A DNA stretch of 64,000 nucleotides, from NCBI RefSeq assembly GCF_024437655.1, contig NZ_JANBVF010000005.1:1-64000 (forward strand). The letters are read 5' to 3'. Under the pieces are notes generated by a model. That model did no database searches. It was given only the letters and a program-made list of their open reading frames with translations, and had not been told where the DNA came from. A program made the position numbers and the translations under genes. The DNA comes from Chitinolyticbacter albus (GTDB lineage: Bacteria; Pseudomonadota; Gammaproteobacteria; Burkholderiales; Chitinibacteraceae). Positions 24,719 through 33,194 of this stretch are shown here, piece after piece. Within the stretch, counting starts at the first letter, position 1. The number at the start of each line of letters is the position of its first letter.

Positions 24719-24922
24719 TTAGGCCTTGCGGATCGCCGAAGCTTGCAGACCCTTCGGGCCTTGCTTTACTTCAAACTCAACGCGTTGGTTTTCCTGCAGG
24801 CTCTTGAAGCCGTTGCCCGTGATTTCGGAGAAATGGGCAAACAGGTCTTGACCGCCATCATCCGGAGTGATGAAGCCGAAGCCCTTGGAGTCATTGAACC
24901 ACTTAACGGTACCGGTAGCCAT
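24719..24922 (-). CDS. Cold-shock-domain RNA chaperone
   Basis: A 67-residue CspA-family protein with the single-stranded nucleic-acid motifs RNP1 (KGFGFI) and RNP2 (DLFAHF). It binds RNA and single-stranded DNA and melts secondary structures, and some family members are induced by cold. Full length, starting [11 protein letters not shown]. The 242-bp interval upstream (24923-25164) is longer than usual here and would fit the long, structured leader known for cspA mRNAs, but a promoter cannot be pinned down. It could equally be a constitutive family member such as CspC or CspE. Confidence 0.95.
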   Translation of the reverse strand: MATGTVKWFNDSKGFGFITPDDGGQDLFAHFSEITGNGFKSLQENQRVEFEVKQGPKGLQASAIRKA

Positions 24923-25179
24923 TGCTACGTTCCTTCTTAAAACAATTGATTAAAGCGGGCGCTTGCCCTGATCTCGCAAACGATCAAGAAACGTAGCCGG
25001 GAGTACTTGCGACGCGCCATCCGAAGACGGGCTGGGAACTGCTCGAATACATGCTTTGATGCGACTGCTGCCGACCACGCTACACGGATTGCTTAAGGAA
25101 GTCTAGCCATTTTTTATTCCGCGACGGTTACAATGCACGGCTCGCCCCCTCACAACCTGCGGGCTTGCCCCGCCATTTC
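24923..25179. other. Interval between the cold-shock gene and pth
   Basis: These 257 bases lie between divergent genes. I see no ORF with a ribosome-binding site. The minus-strand part should hold the cold-shock promoter and a long leader. On the plus strand TACAAT lies just upstream of 25135 and could be the -10 element of pth, but no -35 at the right distance is evident. Confidence 0.45.
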
Positions 25180-25800
25180 ATGTCCCAGAACGCCATCAAG
25201 CTCATCGTCGGTCTCGGCAATCCCGGTGCCGAATACGCCGCCACTCGTCACAACGCCGGCTTCTGGTGGGTGGATCAACTGGCGCGCGACGGCGGCACCA
25301 CGCTGCGGCACGACAACAAGTTCCACGGCCTGATTGGTCGTGCGCGGCTGCATGGCCACGAGGTCTGGTTGCTGCAGCCACAAACCTTCATGAACCGCAG
25401 CGGGCTCTCGGTGGTGTCGATGGCGCAGTTCTACCGCATCCTGCCGCACGAGATCCTGGTTGCGCACGACGAGCTCGACATCCTGCCTGGCCAGATCAAG
25501 CTCAAGCAGGGTGGCGGCACCGGCGGGCACAACGGCCTCAAGGATATCCAGGCACATCTGTCGACGCCGAACTACTGGCGCTTGCGCATCGGTATCGGCC
25601 ATCCGGGTGATCGCGCGCAAGTGGCAAGCTTCGTACTCAAGCCGCCGCGCGTCGAGGAGCAGGATGCCATCGATGACACGCTGAATCGTGCCCACCTGAT
25701 CGTGCCGCAATTGCTTGGCGGCGATCTGGGCGGTGCGATGCAGAAACTGCACACCGACGACGCCAAGCGCCGTCCGCACAAGGCGGCCCCTGAGGCATGA
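25180..25800 (+). CDS. pth: Peptidyl-tRNA hydrolase
   Basis: A 206-residue enzyme that recycles tRNAs by releasing peptides from peptidyl-tRNAs that drop off the ribosome. Recognised by [23 protein letters not shown] with the catalytic His, [42 protein letters not shown] and [11 protein letters not shown]. The start at ATG 25180 is preferred to the in-frame TTG at 25165. The last four bases overlap the ATG of the next gene (25797-25800), so that gene is translationally coupled. The C-terminal tail after about residue 190 is basic. Confidence 0.95.
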   Translation: MSQNAIKLIVGLGNPGAEYAATRHNAGFWWVDQLARDGGTTLRHDNKFHGLIGRARLHGHEVWLLQPQTFMNRSGLSVVSMAQFYRILPHEILVAHDELDILPGQIKLKQGGGTGGHNGLKDIQAHLSTPNYWRLRIGIGHPGDRAQVASFVLKPPRVEEQDAIDDTLNRAHLIVPQLLGGDLGGAMQKLHTDDAKRRPHKAAPEA

Positions 25801-26417
25801 AGACCATCCTGATCGCCAACCCCAAGGGTGGTAGCGGCAAATCGACGCTGGCGACCCAGCTGGCCGCCCACTACGCGTGGGAAGGCGAGACGGTGATGCT
25901 GGGCGACCTCGATCGGCAGCACACGTCGCGGCACTGGCTGGGCCTGCGGCCCGAGCGCTACCCGGCCATCCTCGGCTGGGATCTCGCACCCGGCGAGCCG
26001 GCGCGGCCGCCCAAGGGCACGACCGTGGCGGTGCTCGACAGCCCGGCCGGCCTGCACGGCAAGAAGCTGGAAGCGGCGCTGGGCGTGGCCAGCCACGTGG
26101 TGGTGCCGGCACAGCCGGCGAGCTTCGATACCTGGGCGCTCGCCGAATTTTTCGCCACGCTGGTGGCGACGCGCGAGGTACGCAAGGACAAGGTGAAGGT
26201 CGCCGTGGTCGGCATGCGCTTCAATCCGCGCACGCAAGCGGCGCAGCGCTTCGCCGAGTTTGTCGCCCCGGAGCAATTGCCGCTGGTGACCTGCATTCGT
26301 GACACCCAGCTCTATGTACAACTGCAGCCGCGCGGGCTCACGCTGTTCGACCTGCCGCGACATCGCTACGCGCGGGATATCGCGCAATGGCAGCCACTGC
26401 TCAATTGGCTGAACTGA
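25797..26417 (+). CDS. Orphan ParA-family ATPase
   Basis: A 206-residue P-loop ATPase of the ParA/MinD/Soj superfamily. The deviant Walker A is KGGSGKST near residue 10-17, followed by [13 protein letters not shown] (A' region) and AVLDSPAGL (B motif). Unlike chromosomal ParA it lacks an N-terminal DNA-binding domain and has no parB gene beside it. It is sandwiched between pth and the GTPase gene at 26429-27508. Related orphan ParA proteins position diverse cargoes, but no partner can be named here. Confidence 0.85.
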   Translation: MKTILIANPKGGSGKSTLATQLAAHYAWEGETVMLGDLDRQHTSRHWLGLRPERYPAILGWDLAPGEPARPPKGTTVAVLDSPAGLHGKKLEAALGVASHVVVPAQPASFDTWALAEFFATLVATREVRKDKVKVAVVGMRFNPRTQAAQRFAEFVAPEQLPLVTCIRDTQLYVQLQPRGLTLFDLPRHRYARDIAQWQPLLNWLN

Positions 26418-26428
26418 ACGGAACTCCC

Positions 26429-27508
26429 ATGAATACGCCTGCCCGCATTCCGGTCAATCTCGTTACCGGCTTCCTTGGCGTCGGCAAGACCACGGCGCTC
26501 ATGAAGCTGCTGGCGAACAAGCCCGCGGACGAATACTGGGCCGTTGTCGTCAACGAATTTGGCGAAGTGGGCATCGATGGTGCGACCTTGTCGGCCTCGG
26601 GGGGCAATCTGGACGTGGCCGAAGTGCCAGGCGGCTGCATCTGCTGCACCACCAGCCCCATGCTGCGTACCGCGCTGGGCCGCATCGTCAAGGCCCGCCG
26701 ACCCGACCGCATTCTGATCGAGCCTTCGGGGCTCGGTCATCCGGCCGGTATCGTCGATCTGCTGCGCGAGCCCATGCTGGCCAAAGCATTCGAGCTGCGC
26801 GCCGTGGTCACGCTGCTCGATCCGCGTCACCTCGACGATGCACGCTACACCTCGCATGAAACCTGGCGGGCCCAGCTGGAACTGGCCGATGTGGTGGTGC
26901 TGAACAAGATCGATCTGGCCAGCCATGTAGAACTGGAGCGCGCCCGGCAGATGGCGCAGGCGCTCTACCCGGCCAAGCCGGCCGTGGTCGAGGCGACGCA
27001 GGGGGCGTTCGATCCGGTGCTGCTCGATCTGGAACTCGATGCCCGCCGCTGGGGTGCGGCTGCGCCGCGATCTGACGCCCATGCGCTGGCACCGACGCGA
27101 CGTAAGGGCGCTGTGCAGCCGGACGGCGAGGCGGGCGATGCGCCGGCCTATCCGCTCAGAAAGAGCCAATCCAGCCTTGGCTCGCACAGTTGCGGCTGGG
27201 TGTTCGCGCCGGAGACGGTATTCGTGTCCTACCTCGTGGCCGACCTGTTCGAGGCGTTCGGCGCGTCGGATACGCTGGGACTGATCGGCCTGTCGCGCGC
27301 CAAGGGCGTATTCCATACCGAGCGCGACTGGTATCGCTTCGATTGGGTCGATGGCATGCCGGGGGCGACGCTTTCGGCATACCGCCGCGACAGCCGCTTC
27401 GAGGTGATCGTCGACAGCGAAACGCCGCCCGATTGGGCGGTGCTGGAAGCGGCCTTGCTGGCGACGGTGATGAAGGTGGGGGCCGCTGACTCGCCGGTCA
27501 ACCCTTGA
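26429..27508 (+). CDS. CobW/COG0523-family GTPase (putative metal chaperone)
   Basis: A 359-residue G3E GTPase. Motifs: Walker A GFLGVGKTT (about 13-21), the metal-binding GCICC (about 69-73), EPSGLGHPAGIVDLL, and NKIDLAS for guanine specificity. The C-terminal CobW domain starts near 250 (FDWVDGMPGA). COG0523 proteins deliver zinc or other metals to client proteins or act in cobalamin synthesis; the client is unknown here. A Pro/Ala/Arg-rich linker at about 205-245 separates the halves. The start is ATG 26429. It ends with an 11-bp overlap with the convergent gene at 27498-28028. Confidence 0.88.
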   Translation: MNTPARIPVNLVTGFLGVGKTTALMKLLANKPADEYWAVVVNEFGEVGIDGATLSASGGNLDVAEVPGGCICCTTSPMLRTALGRIVKARRPDRILIEPSGLGHPAGIVDLLREPMLAKAFELRAVVTLLDPRHLDDARYTSHETWRAQLELADVVVLNKIDLASHVELERARQMAQALYPAKPAVVEATQGAFDPVLLDLELDARRWGAAAPRSDAHALAPTRRKGAVQPDGEAGDAPAYPLRKSQSSLGSHSCGWVFAPETVFVSYLVADLFEAFGASDTLGLIGLSRAKGVFHTERDWYRFDWVDGMPGATLSAYRRDSRFEVIVDSETPPDWAVLEAALLATVMKVGAADSPVNP

Positions 27509-28028
27509 GTACGGCGCGAATCTGCGCGAGATAGGTCTGTGCCGTGGCCTCGTGCCCGCGCTCGCGCATCAGGTTGAGCCAGCGGGTCACACCGGCTTCC
27601 AGCACGCTCTTGTCAACCGGACCGTCGAGCTGCTTCAGCAGATCGTCGAGCGCGCCGGAGAGCTGGTTCTGGTTGCTCATGTAGAGGATGTTGCGGATGC
27701 GGGCGACCTGGCCCGCGCTGATCGTCACGCCGCCAAGGCTGACCGGCGCCGACGGCGAGGCTGCGGGCGCAGGCGCGGGTGCAGGCTTGGGTGACGAGAC
27801 CGCACCGCCGGCCGAAACGCCGCCGACGCGCTCGATGAAGCCATCCCATTCCAGCTCCATCAGCCGGTGCACCATTTCCTTCTCGGGCAGCTGCAGTGCC
27901 AGCTGGTTCACCGGCGTTTTGCCATCGATCATGATCAAGAGCTGGCGCAGTTTGGGCGACAGCGCGTGGCTACGCCCGCGCACTTCCTCTGTGCCTAGAT
28001 CCGTCTTGCGGAAAACCACGTCCAGCAT
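27498..28028 (-). CDS. Hypothetical protein with N-terminal winged-helix-like region and PA-rich linker
   Basis: A 176-residue protein of unknown function. Residues 1-70 look like a small winged-helix-like domain (SPKLRQLLIMIDGKTPVNQLALQLPEKEMVHRLMELEWDGFIERVGG); this form, seen in some betaproteobacteria, may bind DNA, but that is not certain. A Pro/Ala-rich linker follows (about 76-95), then a helical C-terminal region. No catalytic motif is seen. It is convergent with and overlaps the GTPase gene by 11 bp. Confidence 0.65.
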   Translation of the reverse strand: MLDVVFRKTDLGTEEVRGRSHALSPKLRQLLIMIDGKTPVNQLALQLPEKEMVHRLMELEWDGFIERVGGVSAGGAVSSPKPAPAPAPAASPSAPVSLGGVTISAGQVARIRNILYMSNQNQLSGALDDLLKQLDGPVDKSVLEAGVTRWLNLMRERGHEATAQTYLAQIRAVLKG

Positions 28029-28246
28029 GCTTCACCCCCGATGTGTCTTGGACCGCCACTTTTACCGCAACGGCCGCTTTCACGAAAGCAGAACTCCCCT
28101 AATTGCATCCGCTAGTCGCCAAAAAACAACCGTTACGGCAGCTTACGCTGCAAGCGCGCAAGTGGCATGGAGTCAAGTATCCATGCGACCAGCGGAGGTA
28201 CAAAATCCCGCCCTGCCTGATTTTCTGTCCAGAAGCTGATCAATGG

Positions 28247-29170
28247 TCAGTAAAAGCGCTTCAGATCCATGCCTCGGTAAAGGGAGGCGACCAGCTCACC
28301 GTAGCCATTGTAAGGTAGCGTTTTGCGCCGCAGGAATTCGCCTATGCGCCGCTCATTGGCCTGGCTCCAGCGCGGATGGTCGACTGCAGGATTCACGTTG
28401 GAGTAAAAGCCATACTCCTGCGGCGCGGCCTTGTTCCAGGCGGTTGCCGGCTGTTTTTCCACGAGGCGGATGCGCACGATGGACTTGGCACTCTTGAATC
28501 CATATTTCCATGGCACCACCAGCCGGATGGGCGCGCCATTCTGGTTGGGCAGCAACTTGCCGTAGAGACCGAGGGCGAGCAGCGTCAGCGGATGCATGGC
28601 CTCGTCGATGCGCAGGCCTTCGGTATAGGGCCAGTCGAGCACGCGGCTGCTAATGCCTGGCATCTGCTCGGCGTCGGCCAGCGTGGTGAATTCGACGAAT
28701 TTGGCTTTCGAAGTCGGCTTTACCTGTCGAAGCAGCGCTCCGAGCTCGAAGCCGACCCATGGGATGACCATGGACCAGCCTTCCACGCAGCGCAGCCGGT
28801 AGACGCGCTCTTCCAACGGCGCCAGTTTCAATAGCTTTTCGATGTCGAAGGTCTTGGGGCTCTCGCATTCGCCTTCCACGCCGACAGTCCACGGCCGTGG
28901 CTTGAGCGTATGCGCATTTTTTGCCGGCTCGTCCTTGTCGGTGCCGAACTCGTAGTAGTTGTTGTAGCTGGTGATCTGCTCGTAACTGTTGCGTGTTTCG
29001 GTGGTGCTGTAGCGGCTGGCCTTGCCAGACAGCGCCGGGGCCGCAATGGCGCCTGGCCAGACTGCGGCAGCGGCGAGCCCGCTGGCGCCCAATATCAACT
29101 GGCGTCGATTCAGATAGATCGCTTCAGGCGTGATCTGCGATGCGGCCGGGGGGGTGAACAGTCTGGACAT
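28247..29170 (-). CDS. msrP: Protein-methionine-sulfoxide reductase catalytic subunit MsrP
   Basis: A 307-residue periplasmic molybdoenzyme of the YedY family that repairs oxidised methionines in envelope proteins. It has a Tat signal with twin Arg ([18 protein letters not shown]). The molybdenum ligand Cys is in [17 protein letters not shown]. Further family segments are [27 protein letters not shown] and [15 protein letters not shown]. The start is chosen at ATG 29170, with GGGAG seven bases upstream, but 29173 is equally possible. The usual partner, the heme membrane subunit MsrQ, is not next to it; a 59-residue membrane protein gene lies upstream instead. Confidence 0.93.
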   Translation of the reverse strand: MSRLFTPPAASQITPEAIYLNRRQLILGASGLAAAAVWPGAIAAPALSGKASRYSTTETRNSYEQITSYNNYYEFGTDKDEPAKNAHTLKPRPWTVGVEGECESPKTFDIEKLLKLAPLEERVYRLRCVEGWSMVIPWVGFELGALLRQVKPTSKAKFVEFTTLADAEQMPGISSRVLDWPYTEGLRIDEAMHPLTLLALGLYGKLLPNQNGAPIRLVVPWKYGFKSAKSIVRIRLVEKQPATAWNKAAPQEYGFYSNVNPAVDHPRWSQANERRIGEFLRRKTLPYNGYGELVASLYRGMDLKRFY

Positions 29171-29251
29171 CATGTGCTCCCAGAGGGTGCCAATGCAGCA
29201 CTGCCCGCTGATGGGTCGGTGCTGGGATCAGTTTATGACGTCGGAGCGGCG

Positions 29252-29431
29252 TTAGCGCGACAGGTGCCAGCCGAGCGCACCGACGGCTGCCAGCAGCAGC
29301 ACGCCGGAGGCGATACGCATGCCGCGATCGAGTTCAGCCTTCAGTTGCGGCCTGAACCAAGAGCGCACGAGGGCGATCATTGCCCAGGCAACGAGGCCAT
29401 AGAGCGCAAGGCGGAGCAGTTTGGGCAGCAT
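29252..29431 (-). CDS. Small membrane protein (59 aa)
   Basis: A short ORF upstream of msrP on the same strand, MLPKLLRLALYGLVAWAMIALVRSW followed by FRPQLKAELDRGMRIASGVLLLAAVGALGW and a short tail. Two hydrophobic segments (about 6-22 and 40-56) are separated by a charged loop with RPQLKAELDRGMR, which fits a two-pass inner-membrane protein with a cytoplasmic loop. An in-frame stop lies three codons upstream, so the start is fixed at or after 29431. The ribosome-binding site is weak. It is far too short to be MsrQ. Confidence 0.5.
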   Translation of the reverse strand: MLPKLLRLALYGLVAWAMIALVRSWFRPQLKAELDRGMRIASGVLLLAAVGALGWHLSR

Positions 29432-29568
29432 GATAGTTCAGGAGGGCGTTGGCACTTAAAGTAGCACTTTAAGAGTGCGTGCTTGTTGCTTCATTTTATT
29501 TTGTTTTGCGTATCAGGAATTTGCAATACAAGAAGTTCTCTAAGTGATTGTATCAAAACAATTTTTCC

Positions 29569-29598
29569 AAACGCGCCCCTTGTGAGGGCGTTTTTTTT
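29569..29598 (+). terminator. Orphan hairpin with T8 upstream of mraZ
   Basis: AAACGC and CCC pair with GGGCGTTT across a short loop, followed by eight T on the plus strand. No plus-strand gene ends here, so it may end a small RNA from the AT-rich interval 29450-29560 or attenuate transcription entering the dcw cluster. Confidence 0.55.
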
Positions 29599-29607
29599 GC
29601 TCTATAG

Positions 29608-29632
29608 TGGGGCGTAGTGGGAAAAAGTGGGT
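29608..29632 (+). promoter_or_regulatory. MraZ-binding boxes (TGGG repeats at 10-bp spacing)
   Basis: TGGGG (29608), TGGGA (29618) and TGGGT (29628) repeat every ten bases, and a degenerate fourth copy (TGT at 29638) follows. In Escherichia coli and other bacteria MraZ binds TGGGN direct repeats separated by five bases upstream of its own gene and represses the dcw promoter. Here the boxes lie 41-65 bases before the mraZ ATG, so autoregulation is likely. Confidence 0.85.
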
Positions 29633-29672
29633 GGAAGTGTAGAAAACAACCCAACCCAGGAAGACGGAGAAC

Positions 29673-30110
29673 ATGTTCAGCGGTGTGGCGTCTCTCAACC
29701 TCGACAGCAAGGGGCGTTTGGCTATTCCGGCCAAGCATCGCGAACTGCTGTCCGTCCGCTGTGCTGGCCGCCTCGTCATCACCGTCGAGCCCTCCGGCTG
29801 CCTGTTGATCTATCCCGAACCCGACTGGTTGCCGGTGCGCGACCAGCTCAACCAGCTCACCGGCGCGCAAATGCCCATCCGCCGCTTCATCGTCGGCCAC
29901 GCCGAGGAGGTCGAGCTCGATTCCGCCGGCCGCGTGCTGATCTCGCCGCGGCTGCGGCAGATCGCCGGGCTCGACAAGGAAATCGCCCTCGTCGGCATGG
30001 GCAGCAAGTTCGAGCTGTGGGATGAAGCGAAGTGGGCGGCGCAGAACGCGGCCGTGATGGCGATCGATCCGGCCGAGCTCGCCGGCCAGATGCAGGGCAT
30101 TTCGCTGTGA
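29673..30110 (+). CDS. mraZ: Transcriptional regulator MraZ
   Basis: A 145-residue DNA-binding protein with two SpoVT/AbrB-like domains. The first starts [23 protein letters not shown] and the second is around [17 protein letters not shown]. It is the first gene of the dcw (division and cell wall) cluster and probably represses it through the TGGG repeats upstream. GGAG lies just before the ATG. Its stop codon overlaps the GTG start of rsmH. The rest of the window to about 47.8 kb runs in the same direction. Confidence 0.95.
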   Translation: MFSGVASLNLDSKGRLAIPAKHRELLSVRCAGRLVITVEPSGCLLIYPEPDWLPVRDQLNQLTGAQMPIRRFIVGHAEEVELDSAGRVLISPRLRQIAGLDKEIALVGMGSKFELWDEAKWAAQNAAVMAIDPAELAGQMQGISL

Positions 30111-31036
30111 GCCTCGTCCACAAGACCGTGTTGCTCCACGAAGCGGTCGACGCCCTGGCAATCCAACCCGAAGGCAGCTACGTCGATGGCACTTTTGGCC
30201 GCGGCGGGCATTCGCGCCTCATCCTGTCCAGGTTGGGCGAGCGCGGCCGGCTGATTGCCTTCGACAAGGATCCGGCTGCTATTGCCGAAGCCGCCACCAT
30301 TTCCGATCCGCGCTTCACCATCGTGCACGAAGGCTTTGCTGGCCTGGGTGACGCGCTGGCGGAGCGCGGGGTCACCGCCATCAACGGCTTGCTGCTCGAC
30401 CTGGGCGTCAGCTCGCCCCAGCTCGATGACGGTAGTCGTGGCTTCAGTTTCCGGTTCGATGCGCCGCTCGACATGCGCATGGATACTACCCGCGGCATCA
30501 CCGCCGCCGAATGGCTCAATACGGCCGATCAACAAGACATTGCCGAGGTGATACGTGACTATGGCGAAGAGCGGTTTGCTAAACAGGTTGCAGCAGCGAT
30601 TGCTGCGCGTCGGCTCGAACAGCCTATCGCAACGACGCGGGAACTTGCCACGCTCGTGGCAGGTGCTGTCCGCACCCGCGAGCCGGGTCAGGACCCGGCG
30701 ACGCGTACCTTCCAAGCTCTACGGATTTTCGTCAATCGGGAGCTTGAGGAACTGTCGCTGATCCTGCCGCAGGCGCTCCGGCTGCTGGTGCCGGGTGGGC
30801 GATTGTCCGTCATCGCCTTCCACTCGCTCGAAGATCGCATCGTCAAGCGCTTCATGCAGGATGCGAGCAAGTCCGATCTGCCGGACCGGCTGCCGATACG
30901 GGCGGCCGAGCTGCCCCCGCCTCCGCTGCGTATCCTCGGCAAGCCCGTCAGGGCCAGTGCCGAGGAGGTCGGCGACAACCCGCGCGCGCGCAGCGCGATC
31001 CTGCGGGCGGCGGAAAAAACGGAGGCGGCGCGATGA
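30107..31036 (+). CDS. rsmH: 16S rRNA (cytosine1402-N4)-methyltransferase
   Basis: A 309-residue SAM-dependent methyltransferase (formerly MraW) that modifies C1402 in the decoding centre of 16S rRNA. Diagnostic segments are [13 protein letters not shown], the SAM site [33 protein letters not shown] and [14 protein letters not shown]. The GTG start at 30107 overlaps the mraZ stop (GTGA), and its own stop overlaps the ftsL start (31033-31036), typical for the densely packed dcw cluster. Confidence 0.95.
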   Translation: MSLVHKTVLLHEAVDALAIQPEGSYVDGTFGRGGHSRLILSRLGERGRLIAFDKDPAAIAEAATISDPRFTIVHEGFAGLGDALAERGVTAINGLLLDLGVSSPQLDDGSRGFSFRFDAPLDMRMDTTRGITAAEWLNTADQQDIAEVIRDYGEERFAKQVAAAIAARRLEQPIATTRELATLVAGAVRTREPGQDPATRTFQALRIFVNRELEELSLILPQALRLLVPGGRLSVIAFHSLEDRIVKRFMQDASKSDLPDRLPIRAAELPPPPLRILGKPVRASAEEVGDNPRARSAILRAAEKTEAAR

Positions 31037-31347
31037 TCCGCCTCAATCTCTTTTTGCTGCTGCTGTTGCTGCTGAGCGCGATGTCGGTCGTCACCAGCCA
31101 GCACAAGTCGCGCAAGCTCTACGCCGAACTGCAGAACGAGGCGGCGCACACGCGCAAGCTCGATGTCGAATGGGGCCAGCTGCAGCTGGAACAGAGCACC
31201 TGGGCGATGCACTCGCGCATCGAGCAGGAAGCAACGCAGAAGCTGGGGATGCAGCTGCCGAGCAACAACCGCACGCAGGTGATCCTGCCGCGCGGTCAGG
31301 CGGTGGCCAAACCCAAGCTGTCTGACGACTCCGCGGCGGATCACTGA
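31033..31347 (+). CDS. ftsL: Cell division protein FtsL
   Basis: A 104-residue bitopic membrane protein. A single transmembrane helix (residues about 5-22, a Leu-rich run) is followed by a periplasmic coiled coil (about 25-75) with heptads such as [29 protein letters not shown]. FtsL forms the FtsQLB complex that regulates septal peptidoglycan synthesis by FtsWI. The assignment rests on position between rsmH and ftsI plus this architecture, because the sequence itself is weakly conserved. Stop and start overlap ftsI by a single base. Confidence 0.92.
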   Translation: MIRLNLFLLLLLLLSAMSVVTSQHKSRKLYAELQNEAAHTRKLDVEWGQLQLEQSTWAMHSRIEQEATQKLGMQLPSNNRTQVILPRGQAVAKPKLSDDSAADH

Positions 31348-33194
31348 TGCACGCGCCGCCCAACACCCGTGCCCGCCAGCGCTATGCCCAGCAACTGAAG
31401 CTGGAGCGCTGGCGCGTCTGGTTCATCGTCGGTGGCCTGATGGCGTTGTTCGGCGCGCTGATCGCGCGCGGCTTCTACCTGCAGATCCTCAACGAAGGCT
31501 TCCTGCAGCAGCAGGGTGAAGCCCGTTATGCGCGCACGCTCAAGCTGGAAGCCAACCGCGGCATGATCACCGATCGCAACGGCGACCCGCTGGCGATTTC
31601 GACCCCGGTGCAATCGATCTGGGCCAGCCCGCGTTCGATCAAGCTGTTGCCGTCTGGGCAGCGGCGCCCGAACGGCTGGGAGCCCAAGGACGAGAAAGAC
31701 CCGGTGCCGATGTCGGTCGACGAGGTTGCCAAGCTCGCCAAGCTACTCGACATGCCAGCCAAGGCCGTCGCGGTGCGCCTGGGAGCCAGCCGCAAGGGCG
31801 CCGAGGGCAAGACGGCGCAGCCAGATTTCGTCTGGCTGCGCCGGCATATGGCGCCGCAGGATGCCAAGAAGGTACTCGATCTCAACCTGCCCGGCATCTA
31901 TGCGCAGACCGAGTTCCGCCGCTTCTACCCGGCGGGCGACGTCACCGCCCACGTCATCGGCTTTACCAATATCGACGGTCGCGGCCAGGAAGGCTTCGAA
32001 CTCACCCGCCAGGAGCAGCTCTCCGGCAAGCCTGGCAGCCGTACCGTGATCCGCGACCGGCGTGGCTTCATCGTCGAGGACATCTCGACGGTGATCCCGC
32101 CCAAGGACGGCGAAACGCTGACGCTATCGATCGATCGGCGCATCCAGTACCTCGCCTATCGCGAGCTCAAGCATGCGGTCGAAACCAATAACGCGCTGGG
32201 CGGCGGTATCGTCGTGCTCGATGCGCGCACCGGCGAGGTACTGGCACTCGCCAATGTGCCGTCGTACAACCCCAACAGCCGCGCCCGCATCGATCCGGCG
32301 CGCCGGCGTAACCGGGCAGTGACCGACCTGTACGAGCCGGGCTCGACGATGAAGCCCATCACCATCGCCACCGCGCTGGAGTCCGGCAAGTTCAAGCCCT
32401 CGACGGTGATCGATACCGGCGCCGGCGCCATGGGCATGGCCGGTTTCGTGATCAAGGACACCCACGGCTACGGCCCGCTGTCGGTCGAGGGCGTGTTGGT
32501 GAAGTCGTCCAATGTCGGCACCGCGCGCATCGGGCTGCAGCTCGATCGCGAATACCTGTGGACCTACTATAACGCCATCGGTTTCGGCCAGCCGCCGCGT
32601 ACCGGCTTTCCGGGCGAGGCCTCGGGTCGGCTGCGGGCTTGGAAGACCTGGCGCCCGGTCGAGCAGGCGACAATGTCGTATGGCTATGGCCTGTCGGTCA
32701 GCCTGATGCAGATGGCGCGGGCCTACCAGGTGTTCGCCACCGATGGCGAAATCCGCCCGATCACCTTTACCAAACTGGTCGCGCCGCCGCCGGGCAAGCG
32801 CGTGTTCGATCCGGCGATCGCGCGCGAAGTGCGGTTGATGATGGAAAAGGCCACCCAGCCGGGCGGCACCGGCACCCGCGCCCAGGTGGTCGGTTACCGC
32901 GTCGCCGGCAAGACCGGCACAGCCAAGAAGCTGTCCGCGGCGGGCGATTACACCGAGAAGCGCTACGTCGGCTCCTTTGTCGGCTTTGCGCCGGTGTCCG
33001 ACCCGCGCCTGATCGTTGCCGTGATGATCGATGAGCCACGTGGTGAATCCTATTACGGCGGCACCGTGGCCAGCCCGGCGTTCTCCGCCGTGGTGGCAGG
33101 CAGCCTGCGCATGCTGGGTGTGCCGCCCGATGCCCCTACCGACAATATCCTGCTGCCTGGCCCGGACGAGCCGGAAGTGAGGGAAGAGACATGA
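31347..33194 (+). CDS. ftsI: Septal peptidoglycan transpeptidase FtsI (PBP3)
   Basis: A 615-residue class B penicillin-binding protein that cross-links peptidoglycan at the division site. One N-terminal transmembrane helix (about 29-46) anchors it; the dimerisation domain follows (RGMITDRNGDPLAIS), then the transpeptidase with the active-site S333 in GSTMKP, the second motif KSSNVG (about 389-394) and K522 in AGKTGTAKK. It works with the glycosyltransferase FtsW encoded seven genes on. The last four bases overlap murE. Confidence 0.96.
   Translation: MHAPPNTRARQRYAQQLKLERWRVWFIVGGLMALFGALIARGFYLQILNEGFLQQQGEARYARTLKLEANRGMITDRNGDPLAISTPVQSIWASPRSIKLLPSGQRRPNGWEPKDEKDPVPMSVDEVAKLAKLLDMPAKAVAVRLGASRKGAEGKTAQPDFVWLRRHMAPQDAKKVLDLNLPGIYAQTEFRRFYPAGDVTAHVIGFTNIDGRGQEGFELTRQEQLSGKPGSRTVIRDRRGFIVEDISTVIPPKDGETLTLSIDRRIQYLAYRELKHAVETNNALGGGIVVLDARTGEVLALANVPSYNPNSRARIDPARRRNRAVTDLYEPGSTMKPITIATALESGKFKPSTVIDTGAGAMGMAGFVIKDTHGYGPLSVEGVLVKSSNVGTARIGLQLDREYLWTYYNAIGFGQPPRTGFPGEASGRLRAWKTWRPVEQATMSYGYGLSVSLMQMARAYQVFATDGEIRPITFTKLVAPPPGKRVFDPAIAREVRLMMEKATQPGGTGTRAQVVGYRVAGKTGTAKKLSAAGDYTEKRYVGSFVGFAPVSDPRLIVAVMIDEPRGESYYGGTVASPAFSAVVAGSLRMLGVPPDAPTDNILLPGPDEPEVREET

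Noticed and set aside
28103-28318. Small plus-strand ORF (71 aa) upstream of the 3' end of msrP
   Set aside because: It overlaps the end of msrP in antisense, lacks a ribosome-binding site and shows no motif.
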